Shown: piece after piece, positions 6,534-13,281 of the stretch
Layout of the letters: the number at the start of each line of letters is the position of its first letter
Numbering within the stretch: the stretch's first letter is position 1
From: Flavobacterium psychrophilum
GTDB lineage: Bacteria > Bacteroidota > Bacteroidia > Flavobacteriales > Flavobacteriaceae
Length of the DNA: 13,281 bases
NCBI GenBank assembly: GCA_945897545.1
Contig: CAMDGJ010000057.1
Coordinates: 1 to 13,281, forward strand
Direction: 5' to 3'
The notes under the pieces: generated by a model
Told to the model about the DNA's origin: nothing
Databases searched by the model: none
Seen by the model: only the letters and a program-made list of their open reading frames with translations
Position numbers and translations under genes: made by a program

Positions 6534-6727
6534 ATTCCCCCAAACCTTTGTCACATTTTTCTAATTTCTGTAAATCTTTGTTACTCTTGGTGTAACGACT
6601 TTTTAATACAATTTCGCAATGAATTATTAAGAAAAACTATAACGACACGCCAAGAATTTTTAAAAAATTCGTTATTCTTTGTGACTCTTTCGTGAATCTT
6701 CGTGAAATAGCTTTCCATAAAAAACTT
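6534..6727. repeat. Non-coding stretch before serS with degenerate short repeats
   Basis: I see no gene between the CDGSH terminator and the serS promoter. It holds a weak hairpin GTTAC/GTAAC (6580-6596), a palindrome GAATTTTTAAAAAATTC (6654-6670), and three imperfect 11-base units running from 6675 to 6707 with cores TTTGTGA, TTCGTGA and TTCGTGA. The units look like a decayed intergenic repeat; no function is visible. Confidence 0.45.
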
Positions 6728-6762
6728 TTGTCTTATTCCTATCAAACATTTCCTTAAATTTG
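6728..6762 (+). promoter_or_regulatory. serS promoter
   Basis: TAAATTTG (6755-6762) is a perfect TAnnTTTG box. A TTG at 6728-6730 lies 24 bases upstream, slightly over the usual range. The serS ATG follows 40 bases after the -7 box. Confidence 0.65.
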
Positions 6763-6802
6763 CTGCCATTATAATAAAAGTTAGCGTTTAAAAAATCAGG
6801 AT

Positions 6803-8074
6803 ATGTTACAAATTGCATTTATTAGAGAGAATCAAGAGAAAGTAATTACCGCTTTGGCAAAAAGAAATATGGACGCCACTAGTGTTGTTCAACAAGTAGT
6901 ACAACTGGATGAACGCCGTCGTGCCGTGCAAGTGGAGCTTGACGGAATCTTATCAGAATCTAATAAATTGTCCAAAGACATTGGCGAATTGATGAAGAAA
7001 GGCGAAAAATCAAAAGCCGCTATTCTCAAAGAAAAAACTATTTTACTCAAAGAAAAAAGCAAAGCACTAGCTGAAACTGCTGATCAACTTGCCGCAGAGC
7101 TTTCTGAAAAATTATATGCCTTACCCAATCTTCCCGCGGATATTGTTCCAGAAGGAAAAACTCCAGAGGAAAACCTGAACGTTTTTGAGGAAGGCGAAAT
7201 TCCTGTTTTGCACGAAGGAGCCCAACCACACTGGGATTTGGTAAAAAAATACGACATCATCGATTTTGAATTGGGAAACAAAATTACTGGTGCAGGATTT
7301 CCGGTTTACAAAGGAAAAGGCGCCAAGTTGCAACGTGCCTTAATCAATTATTTTCTAGATAAGAATACTGCCGCAGGTTACAATGAAGTTCAAGTGCCGC
7401 ATATGGTCAACGAAGCTTCGGCTTATGGAACGGGACAATTGCCGGACAAAGAAGGGCAAATGTACCACGACGCCACTGATGATTTATATTTGATTCCAAC
7501 AGCAGAAGTTCCGGTAACGAATTTGTTTCGTGATGTAATTTTGAACGAAAACGAATTGCCGATTTTGACCACAGCGTACACGCCTTGTTTCCGTCGTGAA
7601 GCCGGTTCTTATGGCGCTCACGTTCGTGGATTGAACCGTTTGCACCAATTTGATAAAGTTGAAATCGTTAGAGTGGAACATCCTGATAAGTCTTATGAAG
7701 CCTTGGAAGGAATGGTCGAACACGTAAAGAGCATTTTGCAGGAATTAAAATTACCGTATAGAATTTTGCGTCTTTGTGGCGGAGATATGGGTTTTACCTC
7801 GGCTTTAACCTATGATTTCGAATTGTATTCTACGGCGCAAGAACGTTGGTTAGAAATAAGTTCGGTTTCTAATTTTGAAACTTTCCAAGCAAATCGTTTG
7901 AAATTGCGATTCAAGGACAAAGACGGAAAAAACCAATTGGCACACACTCTAAACGGAAGTTCATTGGCTTTGCCAAGAGTTTTGGCAGGAATTTTAGAAA
8001 ATTACCAAACCGCTGAAGGCATTGTAATTCCTGAGGTTTTGCGAAGTTACTGTGGGTTTGATATTATTAATTAA
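6803..8074 (+). CDS. serS: Seryl-tRNA synthetase
   Basis: This 423-residue class II synthetase charges tRNA-Ser (and tRNA-Sec where present) with serine. The N-terminal 105 residues form the long antiparallel coiled-coil arm (charged heptads at about 28-100) that grips the extra arm of tRNA-Ser. The catalytic core follows, with motif 1 around 191-202, the TxE serine-binding loop (PTAEVP at 232-237), motif 2 FRREAGSYG at 263-271 and motif 3 LNGSSLALPRVLAGILE at 383-399 with its arginine R392. Length and order are normal for the bacterial enzyme. The ATG at 6803 starts the conserved MLQIAFIREN N-terminus and follows a CAGGA stretch that may act as a weak ribosome-binding site. It has its own promoter. 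Confidence 0.98.
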   Translation: MLQIAFIRENQEKVITALAKRNMDATSVVQQVVQLDERRRAVQVELDGILSESNKLSKDIGELMKKGEKSKAAILKEKTILLKEKSKALAETADQLAAELSEKLYALPNLPADIVPEGKTPEENLNVFEEGEIPVLHEGAQPHWDLVKKYDIIDFELGNKITGAGFPVYKGKGAKLQRALINYFLDKNTAAGYNEVQVPHMVNEASAYGTGQLPDKEGQMYHDATDDLYLIPTAEVPVTNLFRDVILNENELPILTTAYTPCFRREAGSYGAHVRGLNRLHQFDKVEIVRVEHPDKSYEALEGMVEHVKSILQELKLPYRILRLCGGDMGFTSALTYDFELYSTAQERWLEISSVSNFETFQANRLKLRFKDKDGKNQLAHTLNGSSLALPRVLAGILENYQTAEGIVIPEVLRSYCGFDIIN

Positions 8075-8080
8075 AAATTC

Positions 8081-8110
8081 ACCATATAAGGCTTTTAAGG
8101 GCATTTAAGT
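8081..8110 (+). repeat. Left arm of a long-range inverted repeat
   Basis: The sequence ACCATATAAGGCTTTTAAGG continuing GCATTTAAGT is the imperfect reverse complement of 8471-8499, with about 25 of 29 positions matching allowing one gap. It starts 7 bases after the serS stop. Confidence 0.5.
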
Positions 8111-8149
8111 GGGTGTGATAATTTTCGAATATATTTAAAACTCAAATAA

Positions 8150-8226
8150 TTTGTCATTTCGACGATAGGAGAAATCACATAACCAGAGCAACTAATGAGA
8201 TTTCTCCCGTTGGTCGAAATGACAAA
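8150..8226. repeat. Palindromic MITE-like repeat downstream of serS
   Basis: The left arm starts TTTGTCATTTCGAC (8150) and the right arm ends GGTCGAAATGACAAA (8226). The arms are about 31-32 bases with roughly five differences and enclose a 14-base loop at 8181-8194. A transcript would fold into a long hairpin that could end or stabilise serS mRNA, though no T run follows. The right arm matches the segment embedded in metG. From memory this GTCATTTCGAC/GAGAAATC motif is a frequent repeat in Flavobacteriia. No ORF is present. Confidence 0.7.
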
Positions 8227-8263
8227 AGAATAATCTTAATAGGATTGAAAAATAGTATCTACT

Positions 8264-8458
8264 ATGGATTCAGTGACAGTTTGGAAAATTATTGTTCAAG
8301 GTCTTTTGTTAATAACAGTTGGTGTTTTTATGTTTCGATACGCATATAAATTGCCAGAAAGCCGATTGTTTAGCTCAAAATATAAAGGATACATCGCTGG
8401 TGTAGGTTTTATTATTTTTGGAATTATATTTTTCCTTAATGAATTCCGTCTTTGGTAA
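8264..8458 (+). CDS. Small two-helix membrane protein of unknown function
   Basis: This 64-residue ORF begins MDSVTVWKIIVQGLLLI and has two hydrophobic helices, about residues 8-26 and 42-59. A polar, basic loop (YKLPESRLFSSKYKGY) joins them, and a short FRLW tail ends the protein. It has no signal peptidase site and no motif I recognise, so it is probably an inner-membrane hairpin protein with the basic loop in the cytoplasm. Composition and an A-rich leader favour a real gene; no TAnnTTTG promoter is seen, so expression may depend on serS read-through. It is enclosed by the inverted repeats at 8081-8110 and 8471-8499. Confidence 0.6.
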   Translation: MDSVTVWKIIVQGLLLITVGVFMFRYAYKLPESRLFSSKYKGYIAGVGFIIFGIIFFLNEFRLW

Positions 8459-8470
8459 TATCTTAATTTT

Positions 8471-8499
8471 ACTTTAATGACCTTAATGCCTTATATGGT
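8471..8499 (-). repeat. Right arm of a long-range inverted repeat
   Basis: ACTTTAATGACCTTAATG followed by CCTTATATGGT is the imperfect reverse complement of 8081-8110. The outermost 12 bases (GCCTTATATGGT) are an exact match. No target-site duplication is visible outside the two arms. Confidence 0.5.
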
Positions 8500-8537
8500 T
8501 AATAAAAATTGATGTTTTAATAAAAGAATTGCAATTA

Positions 8538-10316
8538 ATGAAAAAAATATTTCTACATATCGCCCTGTTTTTTTCATTGGCTTGTTTTTCGCAAAACGAG
8601 CAATTGGCGCAGTATTATTTTGACAAAGGCGATTTCGAGAAAGCCAAAATCAGTTTTGAAGAATTATTAAAAGCGACACCGCAAAATTCGCAGTATTTCC
8701 AAAAAACGATAGATTGTTATCAGCAATTACAACAATTTGATGTTGCCGAAAAAGCCATTCGAGAGCGACTTGACAAATACAAACAAGGCAATCTTTTGGT
8801 CGAATTGGGGTATAATTTCCAATTGCAAAAAAACGATGCTTCCGCCAAAAAGCAGTACGACGAGGCGATAGACCGAATCAAGAAAAATCCAAACGAGGTT
8901 TATGGAATTGCCAACTCTTTTGAGAGAAAAGTATTGTTGGATTATGCCTTGAAATCGTATCAAACAGCATTAGGATTGCAGCAAAATTTTAATTTCAATT
9001 ACCAAATGGCGCTGCTTTATGGACAATTAGGAAAAACTGAAATGATGATTTCCACGTTCCTTGACGAAGCCTATGCCAATCCGCAAAATTCGATACAAAT
9101 CCAGAATCAACTGGCGCGTTTTATGGTCGAAGATGGGGACCAAAACTTCAACGAAACCTTGCGAAAATCATTGATTACAAGAGCTCAAAAGAATCAGGAT
9201 GTTTTTTGGAACGAATATTTGAGTTGGTATTATGTCCAACAAAAAGAGTTTGGAAAAGCCTTTATTCAGGAAAAAGCAGTGTATAAACGCAATCCAGAAT
9301 CGCTGTCAAGCATTATTAATCTTGCCCAGTTGACTATCGAAGAAGACGATACCGAAACCGCTAAAGAAATTTTGGGATTTGTGCTGGAAAGCACAAAGGA
9401 TTTAGAGTTACTTATTCAAGCCAATTCCTATTTGATTGAAATGAAAATTAACAAGGCGCAGGAAAAAGATTTTGTAGCCATCAATACAGCATTAACTGCA
9501 TTGTTGAATCAATTTGAAATAAGTCCTTTTACGCTTTCTTTGCAACTGATTCAGGCGCATTTCGTGGCTTTCAATTTGCGAAAACCCGAAGATGGAAAAG
9601 CCATAATAAAAAAAGCGCTAGAAATGCAATTAAATGATTATCAAGAGGCTCAAGCCAAAATGGAGTTGGCAGATATTTTGCTTTTCGAAGAAAAATTCAA
9701 TCAAGCATTGATTTATTATTCCCAAATTGAAGATAATTTAAAAAATAATGCCGTAGCGCACGAAGCAAGTTTGAAAGCCGCTAAAACCAGCTATTTTCAA
9801 GGAGATTTTGTTTGGGCATTGAAACAGTTTGCGGCATTGAAGTCGGCGAGTGCGCAATTGATTGCTAATGATGCTTTAGAATATTTCCTTTTAATCAATG
9901 ATAATACCGTTGCTGATTCGACACAAACTGCTTTGAAACAATTTGGCAAAGGCGATTATTTTTTGTATCAAAAGAGAAATCAGGAGGCGACTGCGCAGTT
10001 TCAGGCAATTTTGAAAAGCTTCAAAGGACAACAGATTGAAGCAGTAACTTTCTTGCGTTTAGGAAAAATTTACGAAAAACAAGGCGAATATAATTTGGCT
10101 TTAGCCCAATATCAAAATATCATAGCGCAACACGGTGACGGAATATATATAGACGAAGCGCTATATTTTTCGGCAGAAATTTATAACAATACCTTACAAC
10201 AACCTGAAAAAGCAAAGCCGCTTTACGAGAAAATAATTTTCAATCATCAAGACAGTATTTACTTTGTGGATGCTCGAAAAAAATACCGAAAATTGCGAGG
10301 AGATAAAGAACTGTAA
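8538..10316 (+). CDS. Exported tetratricopeptide-repeat protein
   Basis: This is a 592-residue protein with an N-terminal signal peptide (MKKIFLHIALFFSLACFSQ) that should be cleaved after the SQ typical of flavobacterial secreted proteins; the SLAC stretch is a poor lipobox. The mature chain is all alpha with repeated TPR helix pairs: one right after the signal (LAQYYFDKGDFEKAKISFEE), another in FQGDFVWALKQFAAL, and a clear pair near the C-terminus (LGKIYEKQGEYNLALAQYQN and the following AKPLYEKIIFNHQ). TPR arrays bind peptides or partner proteins; location should be periplasmic or cell surface, and the partner is unknown. I start at the ATG at 8538 rather than a TTG three codons upstream because the signal peptide then begins with MKK. 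No promoter is obvious, and 69 bases separate it from the signal of the right inverted-repeat arm's inner edge upstream. Confidence 0.88.
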   Translation: MKKIFLHIALFFSLACFSQNEQLAQYYFDKGDFEKAKISFEELLKATPQNSQYFQKTIDCYQQLQQFDVAEKAIRERLDKYKQGNLLVELGYNFQLQKNDASAKKQYDEAIDRIKKNPNEVYGIANSFERKVLLDYALKSYQTALGLQQNFNFNYQMALLYGQLGKTEMMISTFLDEAYANPQNSIQIQNQLARFMVEDGDQNFNETLRKSLITRAQKNQDVFWNEYLSWYYVQQKEFGKAFIQEKAVYKRNPESLSSIINLAQLTIEEDDTETAKEILGFVLESTKDLELLIQANSYLIEMKINKAQEKDFVAINTALTALLNQFEISPFTLSLQLIQAHFVAFNLRKPEDGKAIIKKALEMQLNDYQEAQAKMELADILLFEEKFNQALIYYSQIEDNLKNNAVAHEASLKAAKTSYFQGDFVWALKQFAALKSASAQLIANDALEYFLLINDNTVADSTQTALKQFGKGDYFLYQKRNQEATAQFQAILKSFKGQQIEAVTFLRLGKIYEKQGEYNLALAQYQNIIAQHGDGIYIDEALYFSAEIYNNTLQQPEKAKPLYEKIIFNHQDSIYFVDARKKYRKLRGDKEL

Positions 10317-10337
10317 AAAGGTTAATGGGTTAACTGT

Positions 10338-10381
10338 TTATTTGTTTAACTGAATTAACGATTAACCGATTAAACAAATAA
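10338..10381. repeat. AT-rich inverted repeat between the TPR and DUF4286 genes
   Basis: TTATTTGTTTAA (10338-10349) and TTAAACAAATAA (10370-10381) are perfect complements around a 20-base spacer. The surroundings repeat GTTAA/TTAAC words. It fills most of the 82-base gap and ends 17 bases before the DUF4286 ATG. No T run follows on the plus strand, so it is not a standard terminator; it may be a binding site or a repeat. Confidence 0.5.
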
Positions 10382-10398
10382 CCAAATCAACAGTAAAA

Positions 10399-10710
10399 AT
10401 GATAATATACAACGTTACCACCAACATACACGAAAGTGTCCATGATCAATGGATGATTTGGATGCAGCACAAACACATTCCTGAAATGTTGGCCACGGGA
10501 AAATTTTTCTCTGCAAAGATGGTTCGCGTTTTAATTGAAGAGGAAATGGGAGGAATAACCTATTCGGTTCAATACACCACGGATAGTAAAGAAACCTTAC
10601 AAAAGTATTATCAGGAAGAAGCACCAGCATTACGTGAAGAAGGAATGAAATTATTTGGCGACAAAATGTTGTCTTTTAGAACGGAATTAGAAGTGATAAG
10701 TGAGCATTAA
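10399..10710 (+). CDS. DUF4286 family protein
   Basis: This 103-residue protein starts MIIYNVTTNIHESVHDQWMI and contains HIPEMLATGKFFSAKM, YSVQYTTDSKETLQKYYQEEA and ALREEGMKLFGDKMLSFRTE. These features are typical of the DUF4286 family, small Bacteroidota proteins with a ferredoxin-like alpha/beta fold. It has no signal peptide and is expected in the cytoplasm; the biochemical role is not established. It lies downstream of the TPR gene on the same strand with an AT-rich inverted repeat between them, and is followed by 367 bases of non-coding repeats before rsmA. Confidence 0.85.
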   Translation: MIIYNVTTNIHESVHDQWMIWMQHKHIPEMLATGKFFSAKMVRVLIEEEMGGITYSVQYTTDSKETLQKYYQEEAPALREEGMKLFGDKMLSFRTELEVISEH

Positions 10711-10768
10711 AAAAGTTTTCTGTTTGGAAATAAAATTAGAAGTTGCAGTTTCTGACTTCAAATGAACC

Positions 10769-10880
10769 GAGCCTACGGCTCTTTTTTATGTGTTTTGTAT
10801 TCTAAACTGGACTAAAGTCCAGCCTTACAAAATATTCCGAGCCTAAGGCTCTATCCGAAATGTGAAAGTTCCGTAGGAAC
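10769..10880. repeat. Cluster of four short palindromes after the DUF4286 gene
   Basis: In order: GAGCC-TAC-GGCTC (10769-10781, followed by TTTTTT and so possibly a weak terminator), CTGGACT-AA-AGTCCAG (10807-10822), GAGCC-TAA-GGCTC (10839-10851) and GTTCC-GTA-GGAAC (10868-10880). Each is a 5-7-bp perfect stem with a 2-3-base, mostly TA-containing centre. Similar short palindromes recur as intergenic repeats in Flavobacterium as I recall them. No ORF with coding character occupies the region. Confidence 0.65.
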
Positions 10881-10881
10881 G

Positions 10882-10958
10882 AATCATATCGTAGCAACGG
10901 ATTTTAATCCGTTGGCGTAGGAAAAAATCATATCGTAGCAACGGATTTTAGTCCGTTG
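10882..10958 (+). repeat. Two direct 33-bp repeats, each containing a hairpin
   Basis: Copies at 10882-10914 and 10926-10958 begin AATCATATCGTAGCAACGG and differ at one base. Each contains a stem AACGGATT/AATCCGTT with a TT loop; in the second copy the difference turns one T-A pair into a T-G pair. The spacing between starts is 44 bases. Nothing coding is seen from here to the rsmA promoter region. Confidence 0.7.
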
Positions 10959-11001
10959 AATGGAAAAAATTATAGGTCGCAATTTGTAATTCAAAATGCA
11001 T

Positions 11002-11009
11002 AATCTTTG
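11002..11009 (+). promoter_or_regulatory. Probable -7 box of the rsmA-mgtE-proC unit
   Basis: AATCTTTG (within TAATCTTTG) matches TAnnTTTG except at the first position and lies 68 bases before the chosen rsmA ATG. A TTG at 10984-10986 is only 15 bases upstream, so the -33 assignment is weak. Confidence 0.4.
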
Positions 11010-11077
11010 CACCGTCGCGCCTTTTCGGTTAAATAAATTAAAAAAAGTGAGATTGCTTAGTGTCTCGCAACAACAAT

Positions 11078-11857
11078 ATGGAAAAAGTAAAAGCCAAAAA
11101 ACACCTCGGACAGCATTTCTTGAAAGACGAAAGCGTAGCCAAAGCTATCGCCGATACATTGAATCTCGAGGGTTATGAGGACGTATTAGAAATTGGGCCG
11201 GGAATGGGCGTTTTGACTAAGTATTTATTGGAAAAACCAATCAATACTTACGTTATCGAAATCGACACGGAATCAGTGGCATATCTTGATGCGAATTATC
11301 CCAAATTACATGGAAAAATTATCGCTAAAGATTTCTTGAAATACGATGTCAACGAAGTTTTTGGTGGAAAGCAATTTGGAATAATTGGAAACTTCCCGTA
11401 CAATATTTCCACGCAAATTGTCTTTAGAACCTTAGAACTACGTAATCAAATTCCAGAATTCGCAGGAATGTTCCAAAAAGAAGTTGCCGAGCGAATTTGT
11501 GAGAAAAAAGGAAGTAAGACCTATGGAATTCTTTCGGTTTTGGCGCAAGCATTTTACGATGCCGAATATTTATTTACGGTCGATGAACACGTTTTTATTC
11601 CGCCACCAAAGGTAAAATCAGGAGTTTTGCGTTTACGTAGAAAGGAAGATTATAGTTTGCATTGTGGTGAAAAGTTGTTTTTCACGGTCGTGAAAACTGC
11701 TTTTCAGCAACGTAGAAAAACCTTGAGAAATAGTTTAAAAACACTAAATTTGTCCGACAATTTGAGAGAAGACGAAGTTTTTAACCTTCGTCCGGAACAA
11801 CTTAGCGTAGAACAATTTATAGCATTAACTCAAAAAATAGAAGCCGATGGACTTTAA
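11078..11857 (+). CDS. rsmA: 16S rRNA (adenine1518-N6/adenine1519-N6)-dimethyltransferase
   Basis: RsmA (KsgA) uses S-adenosylmethionine to dimethylate two adjacent adenines in the 3' terminal hairpin of 16S rRNA during late 30S assembly. The 259-residue protein shows [13 protein letters not shown] at 5-17 (the KsgA N-terminal signature), SAM motif [16 protein letters not shown] at 36-50, the acidic E61/D63 after it, catalytic motif IV NFPY at 105-108, and [13 protein letters not shown] at 208-220 in the C-terminal domain. I choose the ATG at 11078; a GTG six codons earlier would add only a non-conserved SRNNN stretch. The end overlaps mgtE by 11 bases. Confidence 0.97.
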   Translation: MEKVKAKKHLGQHFLKDESVAKAIADTLNLEGYEDVLEIGPGMGVLTKYLLEKPINTYVIEIDTESVAYLDANYPKLHGKIIAKDFLKYDVNEVFGGKQFGIIGNFPYNISTQIVFRTLELRNQIPEFAGMFQKEVAERICEKKGSKTYGILSVLAQAFYDAEYLFTVDEHVFIPPPKVKSGVLRLRRKEDYSLHCGEKLFFTVVKTAFQQRRKTLRNSLKTLNLSDNLREDEVFNLRPEQLSVEQFIALTQKIEADGL

Positions 11858-13199
11858 AATCAGCAAAGTTTTTTTTAAAGAATTAAAAAAATTCATTCGG
11901 AGCAAAAACAAAAAGGAGCTGGAAATTTTGCTTCATGATATGCACCACGCTGATATTGCTGAAATTCTCGAAAAGCTGAATTTTAAAAGTGCTATTTATC
12001 TTTTTAAGGTCTTAGATTCTGAAAAAACTGCCGAAATTCTTCTTGAATTGAATGAAGATTTGCGCGAAAAAATATTAGATCGGCTTTCGCCAAAAGAAAT
12101 CGCGGAAGAACTTGATGAACTCGAGACAAACGATGCTGCCGACATTATAGCAGAACTTTCATCATTAAAAAAAGACCAAGTAATTTCGGAACTTATTGAT
12201 GAAGAGCATGCAAAAGATATTGTTGATTTGTTGCGTTATCCTGAGAATACAGCAGGTGGTTTGATGCATAAGGAATTAGTTAAGGTGAACGAAAATTGGA
12301 ACGTTTTCAATTGCATTAAGCAAATGAGAATCCAAGCCGAAAATATTTCAAGAGTACATTCTATTTACGTTGTTAATGATGAAGGTACATTACTAGGGCG
12401 GTTATCGCTCAAGGATTTGCTAACAACATCGGCAAAAACACCAATTAGTGAGGTATATATAAAAAAATTAAACTCAGTAGATATATATTCCGAAGACGTT
12501 GAGGTTGCCCGTATCATGCAAAAATATGACTTAGAAGCTATACCAGTTGTTGATGAATTAGGCCGATTAGTAGGCCGCATTACCATCGATGATATTGTGG
12601 ATGTAATCAAAGACGAGGCAAACGAGGATTATCAATTAGCAGCGGGTATATCGCAAGACGTTGAAGCGGACGATAGTATTCTAGAGTTAACAAAAGCGCG
12701 TTTGCCATGGCTGGTACTGGCGCTTTTAGGAGGATTTATTTCGGTAAAAGTCCTTGGATTATTTGGAGGCGCAATGCTCCAGCACGGAGATTTGTTCTTT
12801 TTTACACCACTAATTGCAGCGATGGCGGGAAATGTAGGTGTTCAATCTTCGGCAATTATTGTACAAGGTTTGGCTAATGATACTTTGAGCGGCTCCTTGT
12901 TCAACAGATTGGTAAAAGAAGTTTCTTTGAGTTTATTGAACGGAGTAATTCTGGCCGCCATTTTATTTTTGGGAAGCCATTTTCTTTTAAATGTAGAAGT
13001 CATAATTGGCGTTATTGTAACTATCTCTTTAATTTCGGTAATTATTATTGCATCACTAATTGGTACATTTATTCCTATATTGTTAGATAGCTTCGGAATA
13101 GACCCTGCACTCGCAACAGGACCGTTTATAACAACAAGCAACGATATTTGCGGGATTCTTATATATTTTACTATAGCGAGATTGATTTTAGGATTTTAA
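11847..13199 (+). CDS. mgtE: Magnesium transporter MgtE
   Basis: This 450-residue protein has the full MgtE layout: an alpha-helical N domain of repeated acidic helices (about 1-130), two CBS domains (about 137-255), then a membrane domain with five helices (about 285-450). Diagnostic sequences are [17 protein letters not shown] at 321-337 and the last pore helix [15 protein letters not shown] at 419-433. D433 corresponds to the Mg2+-coordinating aspartate in the pore of the T. thermophilus channel. MgtE conducts Mg2+ inward across the inner membrane and is gated shut when Mg2+ binds the N and CBS domains. The ATG lies inside the end of rsmA, so translation is probably coupled; no magnesium riboswitch is visible upstream. 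Confidence 0.96.
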   Translation: MDFKISKVFFKELKKFIRSKNKKELEILLHDMHHADIAEILEKLNFKSAIYLFKVLDSEKTAEILLELNEDLREKILDRLSPKEIAEELDELETNDAADIIAELSSLKKDQVISELIDEEHAKDIVDLLRYPENTAGGLMHKELVKVNENWNVFNCIKQMRIQAENISRVHSIYVVNDEGTLLGRLSLKDLLTTSAKTPISEVYIKKLNSVDIYSEDVEVARIMQKYDLEAIPVVDELGRLVGRITIDDIVDVIKDEANEDYQLAAGISQDVEADDSILELTKARLPWLVLALLGGFISVKVLGLFGGAMLQHGDLFFFTPLIAAMAGNVGVQSSAIIVQGLANDTLSGSLFNRLVKEVSLSLLNGVILAAILFLGSHFLLNVEVIIGVIVTISLISVIIIASLIGTFIPILLDSFGIDPALATGPFITTSNDICGILIYFTIARLILGF

Positions 13200-13209
13200 A
13201 TACATACAA

Positions 13210-13281
13210 ATGAAAGTACATATTATAGGAGGCGGAAACTTGGGAGTTTCCATTGCATTGGGAATAACAAAATTCACAAAA
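13210..13281 (+). CDS. proC: Pyrroline-5-carboxylate reductase, N-terminal 24 residues (cut by window edge)
   Basis: The visible sequence MKVHIIGGGNLGVSIALGIT is the start of a Rossmann fold with the GxGNLG-type dinucleotide-binding loop placed as in ProC, which reduces pyrroline-5-carboxylate to proline with NAD(P)H. The start of other members of the NADP/F420-binding oxidoreductase superfamily would look similar, so the name rests on 24 residues only. It begins 10 bases after the mgtE stop and so belongs to the rsmA-mgtE run. Confidence 0.72.
   Translation, partial: MKVHIIGGGNLGVSIALGITKFTK

Noticed and set aside
8529..8537. TTG start three codons upstream for the TPR protein
   Set aside because: The ATG at 8538 gives a standard MKK signal-peptide start; no ribosome-binding sequence favours the TTG.
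10882..10958. CRISPR array
   Set aside because: Only two 33-base copies with an 11-base gap are present, each with an internal hairpin; spacers are too short and there are no cas genes.
11060..11077. GTG start six codons upstream for rsmA
   Set aside because: The added residues (SRNNN) are not part of the KsgA N-terminus, which begins naturally at the ATG at 11078 just before [10 protein letters not shown].
11010..11077. Magnesium riboswitch controlling the rsmA-mgtE unit
   Set aside because: The leader is only about 60 bases and shows no paired-helix arrangement or terminator of the M-box type.

Overview
The window reads as a piece of a Flavobacterium-like (Bacteroidota, Flavobacteriia) chromosome. 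It is AT-rich and its genes have A-rich leaders instead of clear Shine-Dalgarno sequences. Several genes are preceded by Bacteroidota-type promoter boxes (TAnnTTTG, sometimes with a TTG about 19-24 bases upstream). The gene content is typical of the group: a DUF389 protein, a DUF4286 protein, a YfiT/DinB protein, an E. coli-type MetG with a C-terminal tRNA-binding domain, and an exported TPR protein. I saw no rRNA, tRNA, CRISPR array, transposase, phage gene or recognisable defence system. The coding content is mainly housekeeping; the more unusual material is in the intergenic repeats.

Layout: bases 1-1589 are on the minus strand and hold a DUF389 membrane protein followed by the start of a YfiT/DinB-type putative thiol transferase that runs off the left edge. 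Bases 1680-2221 hold ssb (plus strand), preceded by a set of 10-bp-phased repeats and closed by a strong terminator. Bases 2265-5746 are a minus-strand block, metG - HAD phosphatase - chloramphenicol-acetyltransferase-like enzyme, read from a good promoter at 5739-5768. Everything after about 5960 is on the plus strand: a 56-residue basic protein too short for most ORF callers, a CDGSH iron-sulfur protein with its own terminator, serS, a two-helix membrane protein, a secreted TPR protein, a DUF4286 protein, then rsmA - mgtE - proC as a tight run (11-base overlap, then a 10-base gap), with proC cut by the right edge.

The genes cover translation (metG and serS charge tRNAs, rsmA dimethylates 16S rRNA), DNA maintenance (ssb), magnesium import (mgtE), proline synthesis (proC) and redox or thiol chemistry (CDGSH protein, YfiT-like protein). 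They do not form one pathway.

The best leads are non-coding: (i) a palindromic-repeat arm that lies in frame inside metG as exactly ten codons; (ii) short intergenic hairpins at about 6180 and 10890-10960 whose differences keep base pairing, suggesting selection on an RNA or DNA structure; (iii) helically phased TTACAA repeats upstream of ssb; and (iv) 28-30-base inverted repeats enclosing the small membrane-protein gene.
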